Assembly: GCF_000002995.4 (NCBI RefSeq)
Contig: NW_025062478.1
Span: forward strand, 8,284,001-8,348,000
Reading direction: 5' to 3'
Length of the DNA: 64,000 nt
From: Brugia malayi
Taxonomy: Eukaryota; Nematoda; Chromadorea; Rhabditida; Onchocercidae
Notes under the pieces: model-generated
Seen by the model: only the letters and a program-made list of their open reading frames with translations
Database searches by the model: none
Told to the model about the DNA's origin: nothing
Program-made: the position numbers and the translations under genes
In this document: positions 50,155-62,000 of the stretch, piece after piece
How positions within the stretch are numbered: position 1 is the stretch's first letter
Layout of the letters: the number at the start of each line of letters is the position of its first letter

Positions 50155-53100
50155 TTCGAATTTTTAGCTGATAATTTTTGTGCTGGTAGCAATTTTTCAA
50201 TAGAACACAATGGAAAAAAAAAATTAAGACTAAAAAAAAAAAGAAAAAAAAACTAGAATTGAATCATTTTGTTGTTACCAGAGTCGAAAAAAAAATTTTT
50301 TTTTTTCAGTTCTCTAAAAAAAAATCGCAATTAGTAAAACTGAAGTACTTCGGATTTTTAAAAATTTAAATCTCCAGCTAGATTTTTTTTGTCAGATTTT
50401 TGCAGTCTAAACTTTTGCGGTTATTAGACAAGTGGAACTCTCACTGCTTTGCTTCATTGAAATTTGTAATGTATTATTTGTAAATATTATTTTTTTATGT
50501 GATTAATGTTTCATTTCATACCTCGCTCGACGTACTCAGTAACCTCAATATAAAATCTTTCATTCGTGTTACATCAAATGCAAACAAGATTACATCATTA
50601 TATGTTTAAGCAAATTCTTCATGATTTTTTATAGTCTGTGCATTCATTAATGATATTGATTGTTTTGCAAAGGGGGCCTAATTTGTTTACACTGAAAATA
50701 ATGCTTGTTGTGGATGATGTTGTTTTTCATGAAATTCTTATTATTCTTTATTTTCATGTATTAGTTTAAGATTTCAGGCAGAAGGATTGTTTTTTCTCTT
50801 TATATTTTAGTCTTTTAATTTTACTTCTGTTTGTTCTAAATGTTCAAATTTAGCTGTAACGGATTGGATCGTTTTTAATAGGATCCTACAGGAAGTTTAA
50901 AATTTCTGAAACTGTTCGTAGTTACACTGAATCGTACAATCAAAATCTTAGACGGATAATATTAATCTAAATATAACATTGATTAATTTGTTGAATAACT
51001 TACTGCACTCACTCTTCAGAAATTATATTTGTTTACACAACTATATCCAATATTTTAATGTTAACAGTAGTTTATTTCTTATTCATTAGTCATCGGTATT
51101 GAAGAAATGATGATGTCTTCTTCATCAGTACTTCGATTAGATAACTAAGCTCATAGGAGAATGTTTTTAGACAGTCATGAAAATGCATGAGCAGAGATTT
51201 AAGTAGCATACTTTAAGTTAAAACACATACGTATTTTGATTGTCATTTTAAAAGAGCTTATAACTACATTAGTATTTCTGTTAAGGTTAGCAGGTTCAAT
51301 TCAGTCAATTAACGGTTCTATTCAATACGTGCACATCTCGAAGATGTAGCATTCAGGAGATGTACCATTATTTCAAAAAAAGTAGTATCATTCTGTTAGT
51401 CAGATCAAAATGAGCTGAAGCAAAGTAGTAGAAAATACCAATCGAAATACCCAAATTTTAATTTATTTCATTCCCTAAATGGGTGATGAATTCAGTTTAG
51501 CTGAATTTGTTTCATTCTAGAATGAAGTGGAATGAACTTTATAATATATGTGATCCAAACAGCTTAATCTATATTAGCTTAATGGAGAGTGGTTTCAATC
51601 ATTTAATTTCTCTTCAGTTCAATATAATCTGAATAAAAAACTTTTTTTGAGTAAAGTACTTTCTTAGAGGACATCTTTTCCTTATTGGTTATAGACATAT
51701 ACGAACAAGTAGCTTCTTCAAATCTTTCTTTTTATACCTCTCAGTTTAAACTATCCTTTGGGAACATTAAATTAAAAACATAGTTAATTTTATGAGGCGA
51801 AACGCAATCCTTATGAAGTTATCAAAAACGATTTTTCTTATCAGAAAGAGCAATTTTTTGTTGGCATCACAATTGAGTGTCGAGAGATTGACAATAGTAT
51901 GTTATGTCGTTACTCAGCCATTAATTAGCACAAGCAAAATCCGAATGATCATCAGTTGATATAAATCCATCTTAACAATTTACACTGGGTTTTATTTAGA
52001 CATGATTACTTCGTAAGCTAAATTAGTAATAAACTTATCAAGGCTTTGCCAGTGAAAGAATGACAATTTTCTCAGCTTTCTGATCAGTTAGCTGTGTTAC
52101 GATAGGCATGAGCCACTTTATCACTAAATGATAGAATTATCAAATTAAGAATCTTTTCAGTGTATTTCTCTTTTCCTTCCTGAAGCTATTCCATTTCCAG
52201 TAAAGACATTTATAATTTTTACAACATTTACAATTTTCTCAAAAATACGAACGATACAGCTCCTCATTCCACTTAATAGAAACCATTTATGGAGAAAGAA
52301 ACTGTAAATAGTAAATAGAACCCAATCGAATGCAATCATTCCGTCCCGAAGCAATTGTCATTCTCTCAAGCTATTATCATTTGTATTCCACAGCAAAAAA
52401 TGTAGAACGGAATCCCATAGTTTCTAAAACATGCTTTTTAATCGATTTTTCCAAATAACTGAATGATTTAAAAAAAAGTCTAATATCCTTCTTGAAGGAT
52501 TCATCTGATCTTTGAACATTCTCACATTTCCAATAAAGGAAAGCTAAAAAGTGATTCTCTACAGTATGACTTTCGCTATAATCCATTATGTGTACTTTTA
52601 CCAGTTACTATGTACTGTATTCATTGAATTCCTTCGCAGAATTTGATATGGTTTGAAGTTAAACTATTTAGAGTCATAATATTGTTACAACAATAATAAA
52701 ATATAAATGCAAAATATTTCTTTTATTTTGAGGTGACACAAACAACTTGCACGATATTTCATATTCAAATTTGCTACGTAATTTAAATTACTTTTATCTT
52801 CCTCTTCTAGTGAATAAATAAAGGGAGGTATGACGATAGTAAAATGTACGTTAAGGATTAATTTCAAATTAAACTACTCTTTCAACTCGTTATAACATAA
52901 CAGAACTTTGTTTATTGAACATATATTGCACGGTATTCAAGTGAATTAAAATAACAAGGCTAACTGTACTGAGAGAAGTTAATCACTACTGATTAAAGAG
53001 GAAAAACATGTCAGTTTTACAAACAAAAAATAAATTCAGCTGAAAGTTCATCTCTGAATTTCATTTCTTTTCTTTTTAAAACGAGCAATTTTCTTTTTGT

Positions 53101-53298
53101 TGCAGAATAAAACTTCCCAAAGCATATCGCCAGTTAATACAAACTTTTACTGATTTCTTAATAATGAGAAATCGCTTAAGTCGGATATTTGATAATTGAT
53201 ATTATAAGGCTCTCTCTACGTAGAAAACGATATAGGAAAGAATCCATGGTGGAGAGCAGTAAGAGCGGAATTCGTATAAGAACAGCTGTTATCAGGAA

Positions 53299-53335
<37 letters not shown>

Positions 53336-53479
53336 CTGGACTGGGTTGTCTTGATGATACTGTGTATCACTCGATGCGATTTATCTCGATATCAAGTACC
53401 AAATCAAAATATGTATGTGATGGACCCGTCCGTTAATGAAAGAAAATTCTGTTAAACTTGAAACATGAAAAACCAAAAA
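50155..53479. other. 3.3-kb region between convergent genes
   Basis: 3' flanks of DNAJC17 (+) and the Cys-rich gene (-). It contains A and T homopolymer runs at 50213-50320, a (GA)n microsatellite (53304-53332) and two consecutive minus-strand open frames (52586-52377, 69 codons; 52354-52157, 65 codons). The first of these starts at an ATG (MDYSESHTVENHFLAFLYWK) but resembles nothing I know. Confidence 0.4.
53304..53332. repeat. (GA)n microsatellite
   Basis: About fourteen uninterrupted GA units between the DNAJC17 and Cys-rich genes. Confidence 0.95.
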
Positions 53480-56400
53480 TTAACATACACCAGGACAATG
53501 CGAACAACATAACTTGTCATTCCAGAAGATTGTGCAATAACGTCGTAAATGGGTCAGTCTTTGAGGCATTTTTGCCACACATCTTTCGGCTAGAGATTGG
53601 GCAATATCCTTGACTTCAACAGTACCCCTTGGATGTGGTGGAATTCGTCTGAAAATAAATCCTTAAGGTTAAAGAGAACTTGCAGTACGATTATATTATA
53701 CAAATTTGGTAACATTCAAATTCCCCAATAATCTTTAGTGTGAGGTCGATTTAAAATCATAGATCAGTCACATGATCTTGGGAATGATGGAATGAATGAA
53801 TAGGTTTAAGTTGAATTTGCTGACAAAGAATTATAGAGCCAGAAGAAATCGACTTACCAGCTTTCACAGTTGAGTAATTTGGTGATATACATATGCACAT
53901 TACAAATATGTTAAATCACTGAAATTTAAATTCCAATATAATTTAACAAAAAATTTTCAAGTAATGTGAAACTCACTGTATTATCGGTATTGAAGTAATA
54001 GCTTCCTGATTTGGATAATTGTTTTCTTTCAAGAATTGAATAACGTCTGCATATGATGTTGTCGTGCGATAATTAAATTCAACTGTATAGCATGCAACGA
54101 TGCGTGCTGTATGATGCAAACAGCGCCGTGCCCAGTTATTCTTGCACTCTTCTTTACTGCAGTACAAGAAGCTTAGTACACCATGGCACGAAGCGTCACG
54201 ATCATCCCAGCAGCACTGACACTGAAATTTTGTTTTTTGTTTTTTTTTTTCCTTTCCTTTTAATCTTGTAATTTTGCATACTATTTCCTAGATGCGAGAA
54301 ATTATTAAATTTTGGATAAAAATTATGAAAGGTTGTAGATTAGCAAGGGATTCACGTGCCTCACTTTTATTTCAAAATATTTGAAGCACAAATTTATTCG
54401 ATAGGAAATAAATTTTTAGTTAAAATTGAATTTATGAAGTAATCATTTAAGTAATTACAAAAGATTATCTAGAGCTTACTTGATTTCCTAATCTACTCAT
54501 AGTTCAGGCTTAGGATTCAAATTGAGTAACAGAAACTTTTGTCTTTTATTATCATGACAACAAGAAGGGAATCTGAACGTCCCAACGATAAATCATTAAT
54601 CAAATAAGAATCAAGTAAACTGACTATTGAGTTCCTAACAAGACAACAAAATTTTACATCAGCAGATTTCGCAAACCAATCATCTTGCTTGATTGCTGGT
54701 TGTTCGGCACTGATTAAGTTCAGAAATATTTGAAATCGGCCTCGCTGAAAATGTTTTTTATTTAAGAACCTCAAAAACAAGACATTAATTATGAACACAT
54801 TTATAGAATCCTTCTTTATGCTTATCTTTCAATATGAAATAGTTTCTTAAAGTAGCGAAAAGGGCTTCTCCTACCTTGCTACTTCAGTTGCATTAAATAG
54901 AAAGTAACGTGCTTCACTTGCGCACTCAGTTAGGTCACGTCATTTTCAGCAGCATTTGCTAAGATTGAGAAGTTCAGGAATATAAACCTATCGGTCTATG
55001 AAGGTCACATACTCGATTCTTTTCGTTCTCAAATTAGTGTAAAGGAAATGAATCTTCTTTCAAATCTGCTGAGTGAACATAAACAAAATACTTTTTTGTT
55101 TAGGCGTTCACGAATCTCACCATCCAGGCCTTGAACCTTTTCGTTGATCCGTGCTAACAGTTCACGTCTACCAGGCAAATTAATCGTTCGATTAAACTCG
55201 TAAATATTCGACGCAATTCGATTACAAACTGGCGCAAATTTCTCCTCTGTGCCACGTGCCACTTCAGGCAAAAATAAATGGCCTTTATCATTCAAATCTG
55301 TCTCTAGCTTAGCGGTAAGCCCACAAATATCGCAATAACGACTGGAATATCCAGTAAGTTCGGTAAGCGTGACATATGGAATAGTAATGGAATATTATGT
55401 TGCACTGATAAGATTCAGTAGCTCTAATGATAATGAAAAACGTTGAATACTTGATAAGTACTATTCCGGTGGGAATCTATTGCCATATATTATTCCTTCA
55501 AAAAAAATGAAACATTTTGATTCTGAATCTTTTTATGGGCTTCTTTTCTGAATTTTTAATATATTTTTTTATATTCAGGAAAAATCTGAATTTAGCAAAC
55601 TTCTACTGAACAATTTGATTTCAAACGAAGAAAAAGGAAGTTTGGAATCTTTCACTCAAATCAACTTTTTTATGTAGCATTCGCTACCATTGCCATAGTA
55701 CTTCAATGAGGGACCTTCCAGAAACGTTATGTCTCGTAGGCTTCCAGTGTTCTAGACTTAAAGTCTGCGAAATCCCCCACAATCCATAATTATTATAATT
55801 TTACCAGTACTGTCGATTGCCACGCTCTACAACGCCGCTGTGCTTGTCACATTCTTGATCCAAAATTCCCGTTTCCGGTACTACTGTATAAGGCAAGTCA
55901 AAACGAATTCCTAAAGTACCAATTACGAAACAAATATTTCTATAATATCGTTTGTTCGAAACATTTCGAAAATCTGCATTTAAATTTGAATGCTAACCTG
56001 CAGGACCTTCGATTATTGGCACTTGAAGTGTGACACCAATCTCGCCGCTTAAATATCCAATATCTCTGGTAACAACAAGTTTCTTGAAATGTAAAGAGTA
56101 ACTGCCGGGTGCCTTGATGAAGTACACACGATTACCTTTCTCATTCACAATATCAATATCATCTTCTGTTAACTTAATCTCATTTTTAGCTGCAAATATT
56201 ATGAATGAAAAGAAAGTGATCAATCGAAGGTATAATTAAATAGTAAGTAATAACAATTCCTGTTCAGTTAAATAAATGATATTTTCAAGTGTAAAAATTC
56301 GTTGCATTCATTTCCAATCATTTTCTTTCATCAAACCCTAAAGATAATATAGGAAGGCAAAAATGAGATATTTGCTGTATTTTCTTCCTTAATAAACTAT

Positions 56401-56611
56401 AGAAATGCATACCTCCTCGACATGTATAAACACTAATTTCATCAATGAGAATATAAAGATTATCGTCATAGTCAATAAGCGTTTGTCGTTGTTGAGAGTG
56501 GACGATTGTTAGAGTGACACATAGGACAACTATGATCAGAAGCACTGAGACGACGTGGTTATTGGTTCTGCTCGATGAATTTAACAACCATAAACCATTC
56601 AAAATGAACAT
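53480..56611 (-). CDS. Signal-anchored or secreted Cys-rich protein
   Basis: Seven exons join in phase: 56611-56413, 56189-55998, 55910-55805, 55341-55092, 54744-54640, 54221-53977 and 53648-53480 (stop TAA). They give 421 residues. Residues about 19-38 (VVSVLLIIVVLCVTLTIVHS) form a signal peptide or signal anchor. A region rich in beta-type patterns follows (ENGNRV-like EKGNRVYFIKAPGSYSLHF, GEIGVTLQVPIIEGPAG), then a cysteine cluster (QYCRYCDICGLTAKLETD), a charged helical part (RRELLARINEKVQGLDGEIR), a second cluster (FCC, CQCCWDDRDASCHG, YCSKEECKNNWARRC) and a C-terminal cluster ending NDKLCCSHCPGVC. The many paired cysteines point to disulfides in an extracellular domain. I do not recognise the family; it may be nematode-restricted. 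The E5 donor CTT|GTTAGG was chosen by phase. Confidence 0.7.
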
Positions 56612-58811
56612 ATTTATCCCTGAATTACCCGGTCAATTTTTTCCTCCTCTTTTTGGTACTGATGAAGAGCAATAATGAATATAAAATGAATTAGAAACGA
56701 AATTGGATGGATATTCGTTTATCCAGAAAATGATGCTGAACAACTTTTATTACCAATCGTAACGACAGGCAACGATACTGCGCTGAAAATGGAGAACGAT
56801 CACTGTATCATATGCACCATCGGTCTGATTTGATTCCAAAATCAATTGCTATTTTCCATCGTAATAAAATGACAATGATAAATGTGTTTGTTAATCGTAA
56901 TGTCAATTATGGTACTTATAAATAAAATAACAATTTCATTGGCAACGTGAGTTGAGTTTCAGGCCTTCAAGTACAAAATATGCATAGAATATGAAATAGT
57001 ATAGTCAAGTAATGTCAAGTCAGGAATTGTTTACATTATTATAGAATAGGGGAAAAAAATTTAAGAAAACACATCCAAAAATAACTGAAATTGCAAAATA
57101 GTACTTTGAATAAAATGAGATCTGAAAATTTTCATTTAACTTTTTCATTGATTTTTAAACTTAAATCAACATGAATGAAAGTTGGAAGCATGCAGTAAAA
57201 TGCATTCATGCTAAATGATATTGCATCACTGTATCATATGTTAAATTGACACACGTAGAAGTTTTTTAAGCACGAAATTTAGCAAAATAACTTTTACCGT
57301 TAGTAAACTAATCTAAGTTATAAAATTTGTTACAGAATCTTGCGTGGGAGGAGAATGGAAAGAATCGAAGTTATCTGATAACGGAGAAATTTTTAAACTC
57401 ATATAAATTCAACACTGCATTTTAGGGAAAGTTTCAACTGGTAGATTGAAATTTTGATTGCTAAACGGTTACTAGAAAATGGTAATGCATGATGTCAGAG
57501 AAGATGCGAATGCCGAAGGGCTTCTAAGGTGTCAGCCGACACTACCGGCCATTTTACGACAATTCTTTCGATTCGTACCCTTCTATTTTCTTTCTGCTGC
57601 CTGTTCAATCTCATTTTATTTTTCAATTCACCTAATTTACTTTTCACTCTCAACTGAATTCAGAAGTTTTCAAAATATTACAACCAGTTTCGGCTGTAAT
57701 TCAAAATAAACATAGTAGCACTATAAGTAAAATTAATCGCATAATGTTATGTACTTTGAGTGTTAATAAACATCGGAGATCGAATTCTTCGATATTTCTC
57801 CTGAATTCTTAAAATATGTTTCATTATGATATCAACTTTCAATTCCATCGATAAGACAAATAAACAAACTGAATATGATTGAATAGTTAGGAATAGGAAT
57901 TGCTGAGAAAACTGGAATATCACCAGTTGAAGAACCATTTGCCTTAACAGCCCACAACTCATTTATGTATTCTAATTTCTGTCCCATTGTGCAAGACTTC
58001 ATATATGGACTGATGAAATTTTATACTTCATGAAATCATAAATCATTCAATGAATTTACCTAAAGATCCGTATAAAACAATGATAGACATCTGTACAACA
58101 TATATCTGCACTTGTAGAATTACTATTCAAAAGATATGAAAAAGAAGTTTGAAGACCATATAATATATGCTAAATAATTGAAATAGACGATGAGATACAA
58201 CGTTAAGGTGATAAGCTCAAAGAAAAATATCAGCTTACAATGGCGAGAATGAGAATGAGATATTCTGAGTACTGTATGCCATCCAATCTCACTTCCTGGA
58301 TAATCAAAGTAATCGACTTTGAAATTCAAATTTTAATAATACAGTTATTCTGAAAAAATCAAATGATACCATCAGAAATGATCTACCAATAATGCCAAAA
58401 CGTTCCTTGATGGAAATATAAAATGATCTTTGTTATAAACTATAAGATCCTTCATAAAAAAGACTGTTACCAAATAAATCTGTCACAAAAAATAAGTCCT
58501 TCCTATTATTTGAAAAAGCTTAACAATAGCAAATATGTACATATCAAATAATCCTAGCAAAGATGTGACAAATGTGAATTCATCACGTAATAATATCATC
58601 ATATCGAAAGTTTTAAGACTGAAATGAATGGTTAAAACTTTTAAAATTTGTTATGCAATAACAAGATATAGTAACGAGATATGAAGTGCAAGGATTCGTA
58701 GTAGAACTGGAAGTTAATCAACCTTCATCAAATGGTATATATGTTATTAAGAAATTTCTCGTTTCTTCTGAAGGCACTGAAGATTTAAAAAAAAAAAAAA
58801 AAAAACAAGCT
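56612..58811. other. Upstream of Cys-rich gene, 3' of VPS9 exon
   Basis: About 2.2 kb, presumed promoter of the Cys-rich gene on the left. Open frames (for example plus 57479-57709 and minus 58329-58123) are short and have no recognisable domain. Confidence 0.4.
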
Positions 58812-59042
58812 TCAAGGCAAATTCTTATCATTGCAAATTTGAAAATAGCTAGCTCTAAGGGTGGTGAACATCAGTTCAGTTTGTCCACTACCTTGTAGTT
58901 GCGGTGTAAAATCTTCAATAAGACGAATCTCGGCGCCTAAATGTTGTAGCTGAGCACGTACGGTCACATATACGAATGCTGGAAGAAGATCATCTGTAGT
59001 CCAAACATGGCTATCACCAGCTGGTGCAAACTGCGACACACA
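58812..59042 (-). CDS. Terminal exon, alsin-like VPS9 domain end
   Basis: A single 231-base exon follows ATGATTTCAG and runs to TGA at 58812, giving 76 residues. The text WTTDDLLPAFVYVTVRAQLQ, HLGAEIRLIEDF and ELMFTTLRASYFQICNDKNL resembles the end of VPS9 Rab5-GEF domains. The Asp-Asp-Leu-Leu-Pro block matches the conserved (A/T)DDLLP motif, and the short tail after YFQI resembles the C-terminus of alsin (ALS2) as I remember it. VPS9 domains activate Rab5-family GTPases on endosomes. The rest of the gene must lie upstream, to the right. I found no confident further exons up to 64000, so introns are long or the other exons are poorly conserved. Confidence 0.5.
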   Translation of the reverse strand, partial: CVSQFAPAGDSHVWTTDDLLPAFVYVTVRAQLQHLGAEIRLIEDFTPQLQGSGQTELMFTTLRASYFQICNDKNLP

Positions 59043-62000
59043 CTGAAATCATAAATTATCATTATAATCAATCGTTTAAAATGACGACCAATAATGAAAT
59101 TATAAATTGGACTTAAATTTCATAACCAATTATTTTATCTACTCATGCCTATTCCAGTCTTATTTATAGGCACTTTCTGAAGGAAAACATAAAGATGGAT
59201 AAGAGATTCACCTCAATTCCGCTTGACCTTTGAACCGTCCCGCAGCCTTACTTCAAATTTTTTACATTCATTACATAACACAACACAGAACAACTTTTAA
59301 TAACAACTCAGAGAAACATAAGAAAACCCTATTTCTGCAGCATCTTATGGTGTATAGACAAACATTGAGTTACATAAAAGGCAAAGGATATGTTCCGGTC
59401 GATTTCATTTACACTAAAAGTGTATTCATTCAACTAACAATGCTTCTTGAAGTAATATCTTTCTGGAAATATTTCTTTTTTATTTTCTTCTCAAATAATA
59501 TGAATTAAGGGACTTAGTCGTGGTAACTAAATCCCGTATATCTTCCAAATTTCACACAACTTTGATACAAAGAGTAAGAGATGGAAAAAATGTGGACGTT
59601 AAATCGACTGCTATTACACTTAATGATATCAACGACTGAATATTTTCACAGCAGGTAGCATTCTGTTCAGGTTTACGGAACTGGAACAAACGTGGATAAG
59701 GGATGGAAAGCTAAAATGGAAATTGAAGTTAAAGTAATTGGCTAACTAAAAGTCGACTTCAGTTCAGTCCGAAAGCAATTTTTTAACTCTGACAAGTCCT
59801 TCAAATTCTAAGCTTGATTTCCAACGGTCGAAACATTTCCGAATTAAATCTGTAATTAATCTTTGATAATATCTTTTTTTGTATGGCGGAAAATCTTTGG
59901 ATGTGATTAACTTGCTAGGCTAAATACAAAATATTTTTAAAACATTTTTTTTTGCGAAATCTGGCCAAAATATTACAAATCCCAAGCGTTGTATTGTACT
60001 TTCAAGTCGCGAATCTATTTTTAGTTGCAAGTTTGATTCTATTAATGGCAAACTGCAGGATCAACTTATATGCTTCTGCAAGACATTTTCCCAGGTATCA
60101 ATTTATCATTAAATTTAAACGTGAAATAATTATCTTATTTATATTGTTTACTTCATCTATCCAAACTCCTCTAGTGATACTTTTGGTATTTTTAATTCTA
60201 GCTAATTAATTCTCTCGTCATTTCTAAACAAGCAGGCATAATAATGACCCGATCTATGATGCCATTTGAAAGATAGTATTTCTTCTCTAGACATAGCAAT
60301 ATTTTTGCTATGCTCATTTCCTTCATGCTTAAGTCATATACACAATGCTTTCCACAGCAAATTATTATTGTTTGGCATTGCGAGTGCACAAACAGAAAGG
60401 AAGGAGTATAGTTGGCCAAGAATTTTGAAGAAAAGAAAGAGAACAAAATCATTTAAATGGACAGAAAGATGAATCAAAGCCGAAAGAGACCGATTCATCC
60501 AATGCTTTGAGGCTGAAACTGCAAACTGTCTTCTATTCATACTCTCTCTTTGTCATACTGATGAGAATGACAAATGATATCGCAAATATTTGTGGTCAGT
60601 ATCACTGAGTCTTATGTCTCAATTGTGGCACAACAACATAAACCATTACTTCCATATTAATCTTTCCGTTATTTGAGTGCATCAATTTTTGAAAAAGACA
60701 ATTCCTACTAGAATATTTTCGCGAAGAATAATTTACTGAGATAGTGCCATGCGTGGATGTCATTTTATGACATATGAAAAAAAAAAGTAATCAGTATGAT
60801 AAGTTAATGAAATTGGATCACTATATTATATTACTCATTACTAAACGTAAATATTTAAGTAATGAAATGATCAATCGCATATAATTTCCTCTTTCTCATT
60901 TAGTGACAGGGATGAATATAAAAAGTTTATTCAATCCACCCCCAGTGATATATCTAATTTATCTTCCCAACTTTAAAATAGCTCAAAATCGGAGCGGTAA
61001 CTAATAATACTCTAGACATATATCGATTACTTAATATGAATGTAAAAAAGAAAGCAGCTTATCTCTGAGTGATGATAAGCTAAAAAAGACCATAATACGA
61101 TGCTTTCTTTAGTAACTATATCACTGCGAAGCAAACTGCTTTCTCCACTTTTTCATGCAAGGTCCATCTGTCCACTTTTGCTCATTATCCTTCCTTATCG
61201 AAATGACCTGTGCACTCTCAATTTTTGAACGAGAAAACGAGTATGCACCACCCAATCCCGCCCATATCTTTTACAACACATAATGACTACTATGCCTTTT
61301 CTCTTGTAGTCTTAAACAAACAAAGAATGTGGTTGTTCGCCAGACAATTAAATGTGCAAGGAGAGCAGACTGTTTGTTGACGAGAAGTCACTTCCAGATG
61401 AAATTGTCATTTTAAAGCTATCGTAAACATCCACTGAACTACATTTCACTTGCTTTTCTTCATTGAGAAAATACTGACGAAGAATTCCGGTGCTAACTGA
61501 GTGCATCAGTATCTTTAGACTTAGGCTTAATGAAATCACAAAGACTGCCCCAGAAACAGCACTCATATGGCACCTTCTGCCTCTTTTCAAACTTTAGCTA
61601 TCGAATTCCCGACAAAATAAATTGCAAATCATGAAGTGCAGGATAGCAATATATTGCAGATGAAGAAGAAAGATGAATGGGAAGGTGTTATGGTGTACTG
61701 AAGAAGTAACACTAATCAGTTGTTGATTTTTATCACTTCCTATCAAGCAAACCTTATTCTTTGATGTTTGCGGCATGTGTTCTTTCACTTTAACTATCTA
61801 TTTATGCATTAATATAAATCTATGTTTTATCATAGATATTAACATTTTCCATGTTAAACATCGATGAATTTCACTGATGATTATCCACTTCTCCGAACGT
61901 TGCAGAACAAAAGCTAAGCAGTCATTTGTCACTATGATGTTGCTAACATCAGAAACTTTCAAGCAGATGCCAGAAGTTAAGAACTTGAACAACGCTCTCT

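Noticed and set aside
59185..59240. Possible exon upstream of the VPS9 exon with a GAG|GTGAAT donor
   Set aside because: Only about 36 bases, no good acceptor, and no match to the expected VPS9 sequence.
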